A stretch of DNA of 64,000 nucleotides from Erysipelothrix piscisicarius (GTDB lineage: Bacteria; Bacillota_I; Bacilli_A; Erysipelotrichales; Erysipelotrichaceae). Under the pieces are notes generated by a model, which was not told the DNA's origin, made no database searches, and saw nothing but the letters and a program-made list of their open reading frames with translations. This document shows positions 56,162 to 64,000 of this stretch, piece by piece (position 1 is the first letter of the stretch; the number at the start of each line of letters is the position of its first letter). Location of the stretch: assembly GCF_003931795.1 (NCBI RefSeq), contig NZ_CP034234.1:930001-994000 (forward strand). The letters are read 5' to 3'. Position numbers and translations under genes: made by a program.

Positions 56162-58302
56162 TTGAAATACTTAGAGGTTTATATTGAAGAGAGTTTCTTA
56201 AATAATCAAACACTTACATACTCAAATAATGGTTTTAATGTCTCACCCGGTGTTAGGGTTATGGTTCGCGTTCGAAATCGCTTAATGGTTGCCTTTGTGC
56301 ACTCTGTAAAAGAACCGTATGAAACAACATATAGAGTCGCGCCCATTGATTCAGTTTTGGATGATGTTCCGATTTTAAGTGAGGAGCTCTACGATCTTGC
56401 ATCATGGATGAGTTATGAGTACATGACACCCATGATACGCTGCTTACAAACGATACTACCAAATAAATTAAAACCAAAGCGTTCTGCAGGTACGATTAAA
56501 ACAGAACGTATTTTGACCGTTAAGTCTCAAAAAGATTGGTCAGTACTCACACCGAAACAACGTGCTTTTCTAAAGTACCTGCAAGAACATTCAACGCTCA
56601 CATTAAAAGATGCGCGAGCATATTATTCCGACTATCGAAAACTCATTGATCGAGGTTTTGTGGAGGAATTTGAACGTGAAGTAGCTTATCAGCCTCAATT
56701 TGTGAATGCAAATTATCAAAACCTATTCTGACACAAGACCAAAGGAGTGCACTCCAAAAAATTGAATTTGGTGTGTCCCATACCTACTTATTACACGGTG
56801 TAACAGGAAGTGGCAAAACAGAAATATACCTTAATGCTGCTGCAAAGGTATTGAAAGATGATAAGCAAGTATTAATTATGGTGCCGGAAATTTCGCTCAC
56901 ACCTCAAATGATTGAAAGGGTTTCGAAACGATTTGGTGAAGATGTTGCGATTTACCATTCTGCATTAAACGATCAAGAAAAATATGAACAATATGTTAGG
57001 GTGCAAAAACAAGAAGTTAAAATTGTTGTCGGGACACGTTCTTCGATTTTTATGCCTTTTGATCATTTAGGGTTAATTGTCATGGATGAGGAACATGATT
57101 CAAGTTATAAACAAGATCAAATCCCGATGTATAATACTCGAGACATCGCCATCAAACGCAGTCAATATCATCAGTGCCCCTTAGTTTTAGGGAGTGCATC
57201 CCCAGCTTTGGAAAGTTATGCACGCGCCCTTAGGGGAAAGTATCAACTGTTAGAACTCAATGATCGCATCAATCATATGTTTCCCAGTGTTACGCTTGTT
57301 GATACGCGAACAGCGCTTTATGATAAACAGTCGCCTTATCTCACTCAAACACTTATAAATGGCATTCATAAACGGCTAAGTCAGGGAGAGCAAGTGATTT
57401 TGCTGCTTAATCGAAGAGGGTATAATACCCTTCTGAAAAACGCTAATACAGATGAGGTATTGCTTTGCGAACATTGTGATGTTGCTTTAAATTATCATAA
57501 AGATGACCAAACAATTCGCTGTCATATGTGCGGAGAAATCTACCACCAATTACCACTGGTTGATGGAAGACCACCCAAAATAATCGGAAGTGGTGTTGGA
57601 ACACAACGCTTGGTTGAGGAGTTGGAAAGTATTTTTCCTCAAGCACGCATTGCGCGGATGGATGCTGATACGACTTCAAAGAAAAATGCGCATCAACGCA
57701 TCCTCAATGATTTTATTGATCATCAATCGGATATTCTTGTAGGAACACAGATGATTGCTAAGGGATTGGATGTCGAAAATGTAACGTTAGTCGGAATCGT
57801 TAATGCCGATGCAACACTTGCGTACGCTGACTATCGCTCAGTTGAGTTGACCTTCAATATGTTGTTACAAGCTTCAGGCCGAAGTGGTAGGGGTCAGTAC
57901 CGAGGGGAAGTCATAATTCAAACAAGTAATCCAGATCATTATGCAATTGTGTGTGCAGTAACCCAAAAATATAAACATTTTTTCAAACAAGAAATGGAAT
58001 ACCGAAAAATTGCGGGCTACCCACCTTACAATTACTTAATTTCACTTGTTTTTTTAGATGAGGATCCTTTGAAATCGTGGCAAGCTGCCGAAGATTTCCA
58101 AAAATTATTAAGTGACCAAAAATTTCAAATATTAGGTCCAACTGAACTTCGAAAGCTTCAACGAAAATATCGAACGCGCATGATCCTAAAAGGAAAAGAT
58201 TTAGATTCAATGATTAACATCTGTAATCAAGCATTGCAGTTATACCGAAAAATTAATGGAACAGGAGTTGTCGTGGACGTTAATCCCATGACGTTAGAAT
58301 AA
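56162..58302 (+). pseudogene. priA: Primosomal helicase PriA, frameshifted and missing one zinc site
   Basis: Two frames together encode PriA of about 713 residues. The first (to 56731) holds the DNA-binding N-terminal domain. The second (open from before 56773) holds LLHGVTGSGKTEIYL (Walker A), VPEISLTPQM, IVMDEEHDSSYK (DEEH), LVLGSASPALES, the zinc region, GTQMIAKGLDVENV and QASGRSGRG. One added A in the CAAAACC tract near 56718 restores YQKPILTQDQRSAL. The start is TTG 56162 at ideal distance from AGGAGG. Zinc pairs CEHC and CHMC remain, but the outer two CxxC pairs are absent. A true frameshift would be costly because PriA restarts stalled replication. Confidence 0.87.
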
Positions 58303-58304
58303 GT

Positions 58305-59519
58305 ATGAGAAGATTAGAGACTTATAAAGTACTAAGTGAAGTGTATTTCAAAGGCAGACACGCACACCTTGTGCTCAAAGAACTGGATTTGCCAGTGCAA
58401 GATCAAGCATTTGTGAGTGCTTTTGTTTACGCTACGCTGCAGAATAGCTTATTTTTAGATTATCAATACGAAGATTTGGTGGATGCAAAGTTGCCTAAAG
58501 AAGTACGCCTTGTAATTAAAATGGGATGTGCTCAATATTTCAAAATGGATAAAATCCCTGATTACGCATTAGTGAGCGAGACGGTTGATCTTTGTAAAAC
58601 CATTGGGAAACACCGTTACGCTGGTGTTGTTAATGCGGTTTTGAAAAAAGTGATTGCACGTAATGAACGCCCTTTATTGGGCAATGACCTTGAAGTCGCA
58701 TCGATTCAATACAGTATGCCACTTTGGATCATGAAACTTCTCTCAAAACAATACAGTGAATCGTTTTCAATAGACTATGCGAAGTACTGTCAGGCGATAA
58801 AGCCAACCTACGTTCGTTTTAACACTTTAAAACCAACAACTGATGATTTATCAAATTATATCCTAAAGGATAATGAAACCATACAAGCAAAGCCAGCACT
58901 GTTTAAAAGTGAATATTTACAAGAAGGTTATGTTCTTGTTCAAGATCGAAACAGTCAAGAAGTGGTGCGTTGGATGGATTTAGAACCTTCGTTATCGGTC
59001 CTTGATTGCTGTTGTGGTCCTGGAACGAAAACCGTTCAAATTGCTAATTATCTTGAAAATACAGGGTCAATTACAGGTGTTGAGCTTCATGAATCACGTG
59101 CGCAAGCAACAAAGTCTCTTTTAGAACGCTGTAATGTAATCAATACACAAGTTGTAACAAGTGATGTACTTGAATTTCAAACAAATCAAGAATATGATCG
59201 CATTCTTGTTGATGCACCTTGCTCAGGTTTAGGTGTTTTATCGCATAAGCATGACTTGCGCTATCATATATTTCCACAAGACTTGGATGAATTGGTTAAA
59301 ATCCAACAAAAAATGTTAATTCATACGTCGCAATTCGTAAAAAAACAGGGACTTCTTGTCTATTCCACGTGCACCCTGAATCGAAAAGAAAATGAGAAAC
59401 AAGTCCAAACATTCTTAGAAAATCACTCAAATTTTGAACTTGTTCAAGAAGTCACCCTTAACCCGGTTGAGACAAAGGGTGATGGGTTTTATATCGCCAA
59501 ATTGAAGAGAACATGTTAA
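58305..59519 (+). CDS. rsmB: 16S rRNA m5C967 methyltransferase RsmB
   Basis: The 404-residue protein has a NusB-like N-terminal RNA-binding domain (about 1-140). The SAM domain has LDCCCGPGTKTVQIANYL, VDAPCSGLGVLSHK with the PC cysteine, and LVYSTCTLNRKENE with the catalytic TC cysteine. It methylates C967 of 16S rRNA. ATG lies 2 bp after the priA stop. The fmt gene that usually precedes it is absent here. Confidence 0.95.
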   Translation: MRRLETYKVLSEVYFKGRHAHLVLKELDLPVQDQAFVSAFVYATLQNSLFLDYQYEDLVDAKLPKEVRLVIKMGCAQYFKMDKIPDYALVSETVDLCKTIGKHRYAGVVNAVLKKVIARNERPLLGNDLEVASIQYSMPLWIMKLLSKQYSESFSIDYAKYCQAIKPTYVRFNTLKPTTDDLSNYILKDNETIQAKPALFKSEYLQEGYVLVQDRNSQEVVRWMDLEPSLSVLDCCCGPGTKTVQIANYLENTGSITGVELHESRAQATKSLLERCNVINTQVVTSDVLEFQTNQEYDRILVDAPCSGLGVLSHKHDLRYHIFPQDLDELVKIQQKMLIHTSQFVKKQGLLVYSTCTLNRKENEKQVQTFLENHSNFELVQEVTLNPVETKGDGFYIAKLKRTC

Positions 59520-59550
59520 TATAAATAAATAGAATAAGTGAGGGTTTCGC

Positions 59551-60282
59551 GTGAAGTATACAAGTATCAGTGAAATCGGATTAATCCGCAAAGAAAATCA
59601 AGACTACGTTGCTGTAGTTGAAAATGACAATGCACTTTTAGCTGTTGTATGTGATGGTATTGGGGGCGCGAATGCAGGATCTGTTGCAAGTCAAATGGTT
59701 GTAAAACTACTTCGTGAAGCTTTTATTGATAAGCGTGAATTTTCAAATCTAAAGGATATTCGTGCTTGGTTTGATAAATCAATTACATCCATTAATCGTG
59801 CGACCTACCATGAATCTTTAGTCGTGCGCGAGTATTCGGGCATGGGAACGACACTTGTTGCAGTTGTTGTCTTGGGTGATGATGTGATTGGTTTCAATAT
59901 TGGTGATAGCAGAATTTATAGTGTGAACCAAAATCAATTAACATGTTTGAGTCATGATCACACGTATGCATATGAAATGTATAAACGTAATGAAATTTCG
60001 AAAGAAGAAATGTATAACCATCCTAAACGTAATATTTTAATGAATGCCGTTGGAATTGATGAAAATGTTGATTTTGAAGTCATTGACATAACGTCACAAT
60101 GGGAATATTTATTGCTTTGTTCGGATGGACTTCATGGTTATGTTCCGCAAGAACACATTGAAGCAACCTTTAAAATTAATGGCCTTCTTGCTCAGCGGAA
60201 TCATTTAATGGAAATGGCATATAAAGCGGGAGGATATGATAATATTTCAATTATTCTCCTCGAGGCAGATCGTCATGAATAG
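59551..60282 (+). CDS. prpC: PP2C-type Ser/Thr phosphatase PrpC
   Basis: The 243-residue PPM phosphatase reverses PrkC phosphorylation. It has RKENQDYVAV, VVCDGIGGANAG, SGMGTTLVAVVV, FNIGDSRIY, LSHDHTYAYE and LLLCSDGLHGYV, with the metal-binding aspartates in place. GTG 59551 follows GTGAGGGTTTCGC. It overlaps prkC by 8 bp, as usual for the pair. Confidence 0.95.
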   Translation: MKYTSISEIGLIRKENQDYVAVVENDNALLAVVCDGIGGANAGSVASQMVVKLLREAFIDKREFSNLKDIRAWFDKSITSINRATYHESLVVREYSGMGTTLVAVVVLGDDVIGFNIGDSRIYSVNQNQLTCLSHDHTYAYEMYKRNEISKEEMYNHPKRNILMNAVGIDENVDFEVIDITSQWEYLLLCSDGLHGYVPQEHIEATFKINGLLAQRNHLMEMAYKAGGYDNISIILLEADRHE

Positions 60283-62026
60283 TAGTATTATTGGATCACG
60301 TTATCGTATTGTTAAGAAGATTGGTACCGGAGGGATGGCGGATGTCTACTTAGCACTCGATACTGTTTTAAATCGTGAGGTCGCACTCAAAGTTTTAAGA
60401 GGTGATTTATCACATGACCCGGTAGCGCTTTTGAGATTTCAACGAGAGGCAAATGCAGCCTCTGGATTGAATCATCCAAGTATTGTTGAGGTATATGATG
60501 TCGGTGAGGATGAAGGTCAACATTACATCGTCATGGAGATGATTCGAGGAACTACACTTAAACAACTCGTTCATCGCCGAGGTGCTTTAGATAAATATGA
60601 ATCGGTAGCAATTATGCAACAACTCGCATCTGCATTACAACATGCTCATGCAGCACAGGTAATCCACCGAGATATTAAACCGCAAAATATTCTCGTGAAG
60701 GATGATGGAACGGTAAAAATTACGGATTTTGGTATCGCACTTGCCGGTGACGCAATCCAATTAACCAAATCAGATTCCGTATTAGGTTCAGTGCATTATA
60801 TGGCTCCAGAGTGTTCTCGGGGTGAAGGTGCAGGAGAACAATCGGATGTGTATTCTCTTGGTGTTGTTTTTTATGAATTACTCACAGGGGATGTTCCTTA
60901 TCGGGGAGAGACACCGGTTGAAATTGCTATGAAACATATGAGGGAACCATTTCCTTCTGTAATGAAGTTTAATCCTACACTGCCCAATTCAATTGCGAAT
61001 ATTATTGCACGTGCTACGCATAAAAACCGTACGCATCGTTATGCAAACATGAAAGAGTTTGTAGAGGATTTAGACACATGTCTCCTTGAATCTCGTGCGG
61101 ATGAACCTTTATGGGAAGCAACGATGGAAAGTGATGATGGAACGAAATTAATTGAGAAACTTAATGGGGTAACGGAAACGGTCCCCAATCAAGACAAACC
61201 TAAAAAGAAAAAAACGATGATTATTGGTGCAAGTTTACTGGCTATTATTATTGTAATTTTTGGTATTTGGATGATCTTCGCCCCGAAAAAACCAAATGAT
61301 GTAGAAATTCCAGACTTAGCAGGACTAAGTGTATCAGAAGCGAAAGAACATCTTGCAAGTTTAGGTCTTAATTATTCCCCGTCATATTTATACGAGATTT
61401 CCGATAAATATGAAGATGGCAAATTAATTGGTACAAAACCCGAAAAGGGAACGAGAGTTCTTAAAGGAGACCAAATTAAACTTATCGTATCGCAAGGAAA
61501 GATTTACACTGTAGAAGATTTTTCTGGGAAATCCGTAAATGATGTTAAGGCAACTTTATCTGATAAAAATATAAATATTAAAACGACTTCAGAATATTCA
61601 GCATCAGTTCCAACGGGTCATATTATCCGTCAGGAAGGATTGATGCCAGGTGATAAAATTAAGCTAGAACAACGTTATGATATTATTTTGGTTGTTAGTT
61701 CCGACAAAGAACTTGTGTTACCTGGGGACTTAATTGGTAAATCCATTGATGAAGCGAAAGCACAATTAGAAGAATTGGGTGTTGAGGTGACCACTTCAGA
61801 ATTACCAACGCAAAACCTTAGTATTTCAGAGTTAAACAGTCTGAGCTTTGGCACGGTAATTCGGTCAAATCCAATGCCTGGAAGTTATTATATCCAAAAT
61901 TCAGGGAATTCTGTGACATTGTATTACTATAGTGAGAGCAGTCGTCCCAAAGAAGAAGACGAAAAAGAAGAAAAGCCAAGTGATTCTGATGAGCAATCTG
62001 AAGGGAATCACGACAGGGAGGCATAA
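60275..62026 (+). CDS. prkC: PASTA-domain Ser/Thr kinase PrkC
   Basis: About 583 residues encode a Hanks-type kinase domain (about 1-270) with IGTGGMADVYLA, VALKVLRG, VIHRDIKPQNILV, KITDFGIA and APE in MAPECSRGEG. A single membrane helix follows (about 310-330, IIGASLLAIIIVIFGIWMIF), then three extracellular PASTA repeats (about 340-560) and a very acidic tail (PKEEDEKEEKPSD). It senses muropeptides or lipid II and controls growth. ATG 60275 lies inside the end of prpC. Confidence 0.95.
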   Translation: MNSSIIGSRYRIVKKIGTGGMADVYLALDTVLNREVALKVLRGDLSHDPVALLRFQREANAASGLNHPSIVEVYDVGEDEGQHYIVMEMIRGTTLKQLVHRRGALDKYESVAIMQQLASALQHAHAAQVIHRDIKPQNILVKDDGTVKITDFGIALAGDAIQLTKSDSVLGSVHYMAPECSRGEGAGEQSDVYSLGVVFYELLTGDVPYRGETPVEIAMKHMREPFPSVMKFNPTLPNSIANIIARATHKNRTHRYANMKEFVEDLDTCLLESRADEPLWEATMESDDGTKLIEKLNGVTETVPNQDKPKKKKTMIIGASLLAIIIVIFGIWMIFAPKKPNDVEIPDLAGLSVSEAKEHLASLGLNYSPSYLYEISDKYEDGKLIGTKPEKGTRVLKGDQIKLIVSQGKIYTVEDFSGKSVNDVKATLSDKNINIKTTSEYSASVPTGHIIRQEGLMPGDKIKLEQRYDIILVVSSDKELVLPGDLIGKSIDEAKAQLEELGVEVTTSELPTQNLSISELNSLSFGTVIRSNPMPGSYYIQNSGNSVTLYYYSESSRPKEEDEKEEKPSDSDEQSEGNHDREA

Positions 62027-62880
62027 TGAAAGAAGCTGTTATCACACGAATTGTATCCAACCGATATTCCGTTTATTTTGAAGGGGAGTTTATTATCGCG
62101 ACTGCAATGGGGAAATTGAGGCTCGGTGATAAGCCAATTGTCGGAGATCATGTACATATCGAGGAGTTAGAGGGGAAATGGGTCATCCAACGCGTTCTTC
62201 CCCGCCGAAATCAATTGATTCGTCCACTTGTGGCAAATGTTGATCAAGCTCTTATTGTGATGTCTGCGAAAGAACCTGATTTTTCCTTTACTCTGGTCAA
62301 TCGTCTTATTTTTCTTGTATCCCTTCAAAACATTAATCCTATTATTATAGTCTCAAAGAGTGATTTAGCGGATGAAGCACTCAAACAAAATATTCTTGAT
62401 GAATATGAAAAATATGGTTATCAAGTCATCATGAGTGGAAGTAATTTACCAACCGATCCGCTTGAAGCGATTATGAAGGGAAAAATATCTGTCTTAGCAG
62501 GTCAAAGTGGTGTTGGGAAGTCAAGTATTCTCAATCGCATTAGCGACGATCTAGAACTTAATACACAAGAAATATCTAAGGCATTAGGACGGGGTAGACA
62601 TACGACGCGCCACAATCAAATTTATCCTTTATGCGGTGGATGGATTGCGGACACACCGGGCTTTTCTTCATTAGATTTTAGTACTGTAGATCCGCTCGAG
62701 TTATCGCAAGCAATCCCTGATTTTGCGCCTTATATCGGAAATTGTAAGTACCGTGATTGTATGCATATAAAAGAACCGGGTTGCATTATTAAAGAAAACG
62801 TTGAAAGTGGAGCAATCTCAAAACAACGATATCAAGATTATCTTGATTGCTTAACATTAATTAAGGAGGAGTCACGATGA
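62026..62880 (+). CDS. rsgA: Small ribosomal subunit GTPase RsgA
   Basis: The 284-residue circularly permuted GTPase helps 30S maturation. It has an N-terminal OB fold, ANVDQALIVMSAKEPDFSF, the G4-like IIIVSKSDLAD, G1 VLAGQSGVGKSSILNRI, G3 IADTPGFSSLDF and a C-terminal zinc knuckle CKYRDCMHIKEPGC. Its ATG overlaps the prkC stop by one base. It ends in a 4-bp overlap with rpe. Confidence 0.95.
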   Translation: MKEAVITRIVSNRYSVYFEGEFIIATAMGKLRLGDKPIVGDHVHIEELEGKWVIQRVLPRRNQLIRPLVANVDQALIVMSAKEPDFSFTLVNRLIFLVSLQNINPIIIVSKSDLADEALKQNILDEYEKYGYQVIMSGSNLPTDPLEAIMKGKISVLAGQSGVGKSSILNRISDDLELNTQEISKALGRGRHTTRHNQIYPLCGGWIADTPGFSSLDFSTVDPLELSQAIPDFAPYIGNCKYRDCMHIKEPGCIIKENVESGAISKQRYQDYLDCLTLIKEESR

Positions 62881-63527
62881 GTAAAATCGTATCACCATCT
62901 TTATTATCCTTGGATTTTAAAGATATGAAAACACAATTGAAACGTGTAGAAGTAGCAGGTGCAACGTGGTTGCATTACGATGTAATGGATGGAGTTTTTG
63001 TGGACAATATAAGTTTTGGTCCAGCAATAATGAAACAAATTGGTCAAGTTTCAGATTTATTGATGGATGTCCACCTTATGATTGTAAATCCTGAAAAGTA
63101 CTTTGATATGTTTATTGAAAATGGCGCTGATGCAATAACCTTTCATACAGAATGTTATGGTGACCCAACTCAAGGCATTGAAGCTGTTAAGTATTTGAAG
63201 AAAAAGGGGATTAAGTCGGGGATTACATTAAGACCAGGAACAGATCTTGATAAAATTGTCCCTTACTTAAAACATGTAGATCTGGTTTTAGTGATGAGTG
63301 TTGAACCGGGATTTGGAGGACAAGCGTTTATGCCTGAAATGCTTGAACGAATCAAGCAACTTGATGAAATGCGAAAACTAAATAATTATGAATATCTTAT
63401 TTCGGTAGATGGGGGCATTAATGGTGAAACCGGTCCTCGTGCACGTCTTGCGGGCGCAGATATCCTTGTTGCGGGTAGCTATGTATTTGGGGATGATATT
63501 GAAAAGGCGGTTTCGTCTTTACTATGA
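62877..63527 (+). CDS. rpe: Ribulose-phosphate 3-epimerase
   Basis: The 216-residue TIM-barrel enzyme interconverts ribulose-5-phosphate and xylulose-5-phosphate. Motifs are SLLSLDFKDM, HYDVMDGVFVDNISFGP, DVHLMIVNPEKY, MSVEPGFGGQAF and ISVDGGINGETG, which carry the metal ligands and phosphate site. It overlaps rsgA and thiN by 4 bp each. Confidence 0.96.
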   Translation: MSKIVSPSLLSLDFKDMKTQLKRVEVAGATWLHYDVMDGVFVDNISFGPAIMKQIGQVSDLLMDVHLMIVNPEKYFDMFIENGADAITFHTECYGDPTQGIEAVKYLKKKGIKSGITLRPGTDLDKIVPYLKHVDLVLVMSVEPGFGGQAFMPEMLERIKQLDEMRKLNNYEYLISVDGGINGETGPRARLAGADILVAGSYVFGDDIEKAVSSLL

Positions 63528-64000
63528 AAACCGTCACAATCGTTTTAGGAGAGCATCACGAAACTATTATAGGAGATGTCATTGGTGTGGATTTTGGTGC
63601 TTATGTATGTGCTCGCGATGGTGTAGCGATGACATTAGCCTGTGGCGATTTTGATTCTGTAACAACAGTGCAATTCAAGGAGATTGAGTTGCACTGTTCG
63701 CATATTCATAAATTAAACCCCATCAAAGATGAGACTGATTTTAAGTATGCATATTCTCTTTGTGATGATTATGATATTATTCGCGTTCTTGGCGGTTTGG
63801 GACGTCGAAAGGATCACGAGTTCATAAATATTATGACAGCGATGAAGGACTCAAGAATCGAGTTATATGATGGCTTAAACAAAATAAAACGATATGGCTC
63901 AGGGAGCCATATCGTAGATAAGTTAAATTATAAGTATTTTTCGGTTGTTGTACTTAAACAAGGTTATATTACCCTGAAGGGTTTTAAATATCCTCTTACT
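63524..64000 (+). CDS. thiN: Thiamine pyrophosphokinase (partial, runs off the window)
   Basis: From ATG 63524, in the ATGA overlap with rpe, 159 codons stay open to the window end. The protein has GVDFGAYVCARDGV, the substrate-binding ACGDFDSVTTV, the metal-binding DETDFKYAYSL and LGGLGRRKDHEFINIMTAM, in the usual order. It makes thiamine pyrophosphate from thiamine and ATP. Together with ThiT it forms a salvage route. The last part of the C-terminal domain is missing from the window. Confidence 0.92.
   Translation, partial: MKTVTIVLGEHHETIIGDVIGVDFGAYVCARDGVAMTLACGDFDSVTTVQFKEIELHCSHIHKLNPIKDETDFKYAYSLCDDYDIIRVLGGLGRRKDHEFINIMTAMKDSRIELYDGLNKIKRYGSGSHIVDKLNYKYFSVVVLKQGYITLKGFKYPLT

Overview
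The window is chromosomal DNA of a low-GC Firmicute. The long-form hpf, sepF-divIVA-ileS block, T-box, PASTA kinase operon, type B L31 and V-type ATPase in a low-GC rRNA background fit class Erysipelotrichia, most likely Erysipelothrix. That name is inferred from gene content and rRNA without any database search. Nearly all of the window is core or metabolic genes. The only mobile DNA seen is one decayed IS3-family element.

Layout. 1-3506: galactose uptake and use (end of mglA, mglC, galK, galM). 3686-8360: sbcD-sbcC, then a tiny basic ORF with rpmE2. 8364-11081 (minus): frameshifted mgtA behind a newly noticed 29-codon leader ORF. 11215-14095: HAD phosphatase, ald broken by a stop codon, Zn-dependent phospholipase C-like protein. 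14127-19700: hpf, sepF, divIVA, Ile T-box, ileS, rRNA methyltransferase, GNAT protein. 19802-21227 (minus): sodA and the remains of an M32 carboxypeptidase. 21364-23786: PgpA-like protein, AAC(3)-fold protein, ThiT-like transporter, Ntdp/DUF402. 23802-28893: a 16S-23S-5S operon without tRNAs and with clear RNase III processing stems. 28940-37905: tsaE-tsaB-rimI-tsaD, rex, asnS, an amidase-fold protein without its zinc histidines, ABC-F, PPi-type phosphofructokinase. 37915-39182: IS3-family element inside the phosphofructokinase terminator. 39325-39413: tRNA-Ser(CGA). 39518-47746: nine-gene V/A-type ATPase operon. 47996-50342: ptsI and an HD hydrolase. 50366-53160 (minus): A24 prepilin peptidase, two membrane proteins, Cof-type HAD. 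53206-55441: YgjP-like metallopeptidase converging on rqcH. 55557-64000: gmk, priA (frameshifted), rsmB, prpC, prkC, rsgA, rpe, thiN (cut by the window end).

Two themes stand out. The first is gene decay: mgtA, priA, ald, the M32 peptidase and the IS ORFs are all broken. The mgtA and priA lesions are one-base losses beside short purine runs, so they could be sequencing errors. The ald lesion is a substitution and the M32 lesion a large deletion, so those are more likely real. The second is compact or unusual expression signals: a leader peptide with an Asp-Asp-Asp-Pro run ahead of mgtA with mutually exclusive RNA pairings, probable ATT and ATA start codons, overlapping divergent extended -10 promoters that predict a leaderless mRNA, and a likely Rex site over the rex promoter. 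The mgtA leader is the best candidate for an undescribed regulatory system. PriA has lost one complete zinc site while keeping the other.
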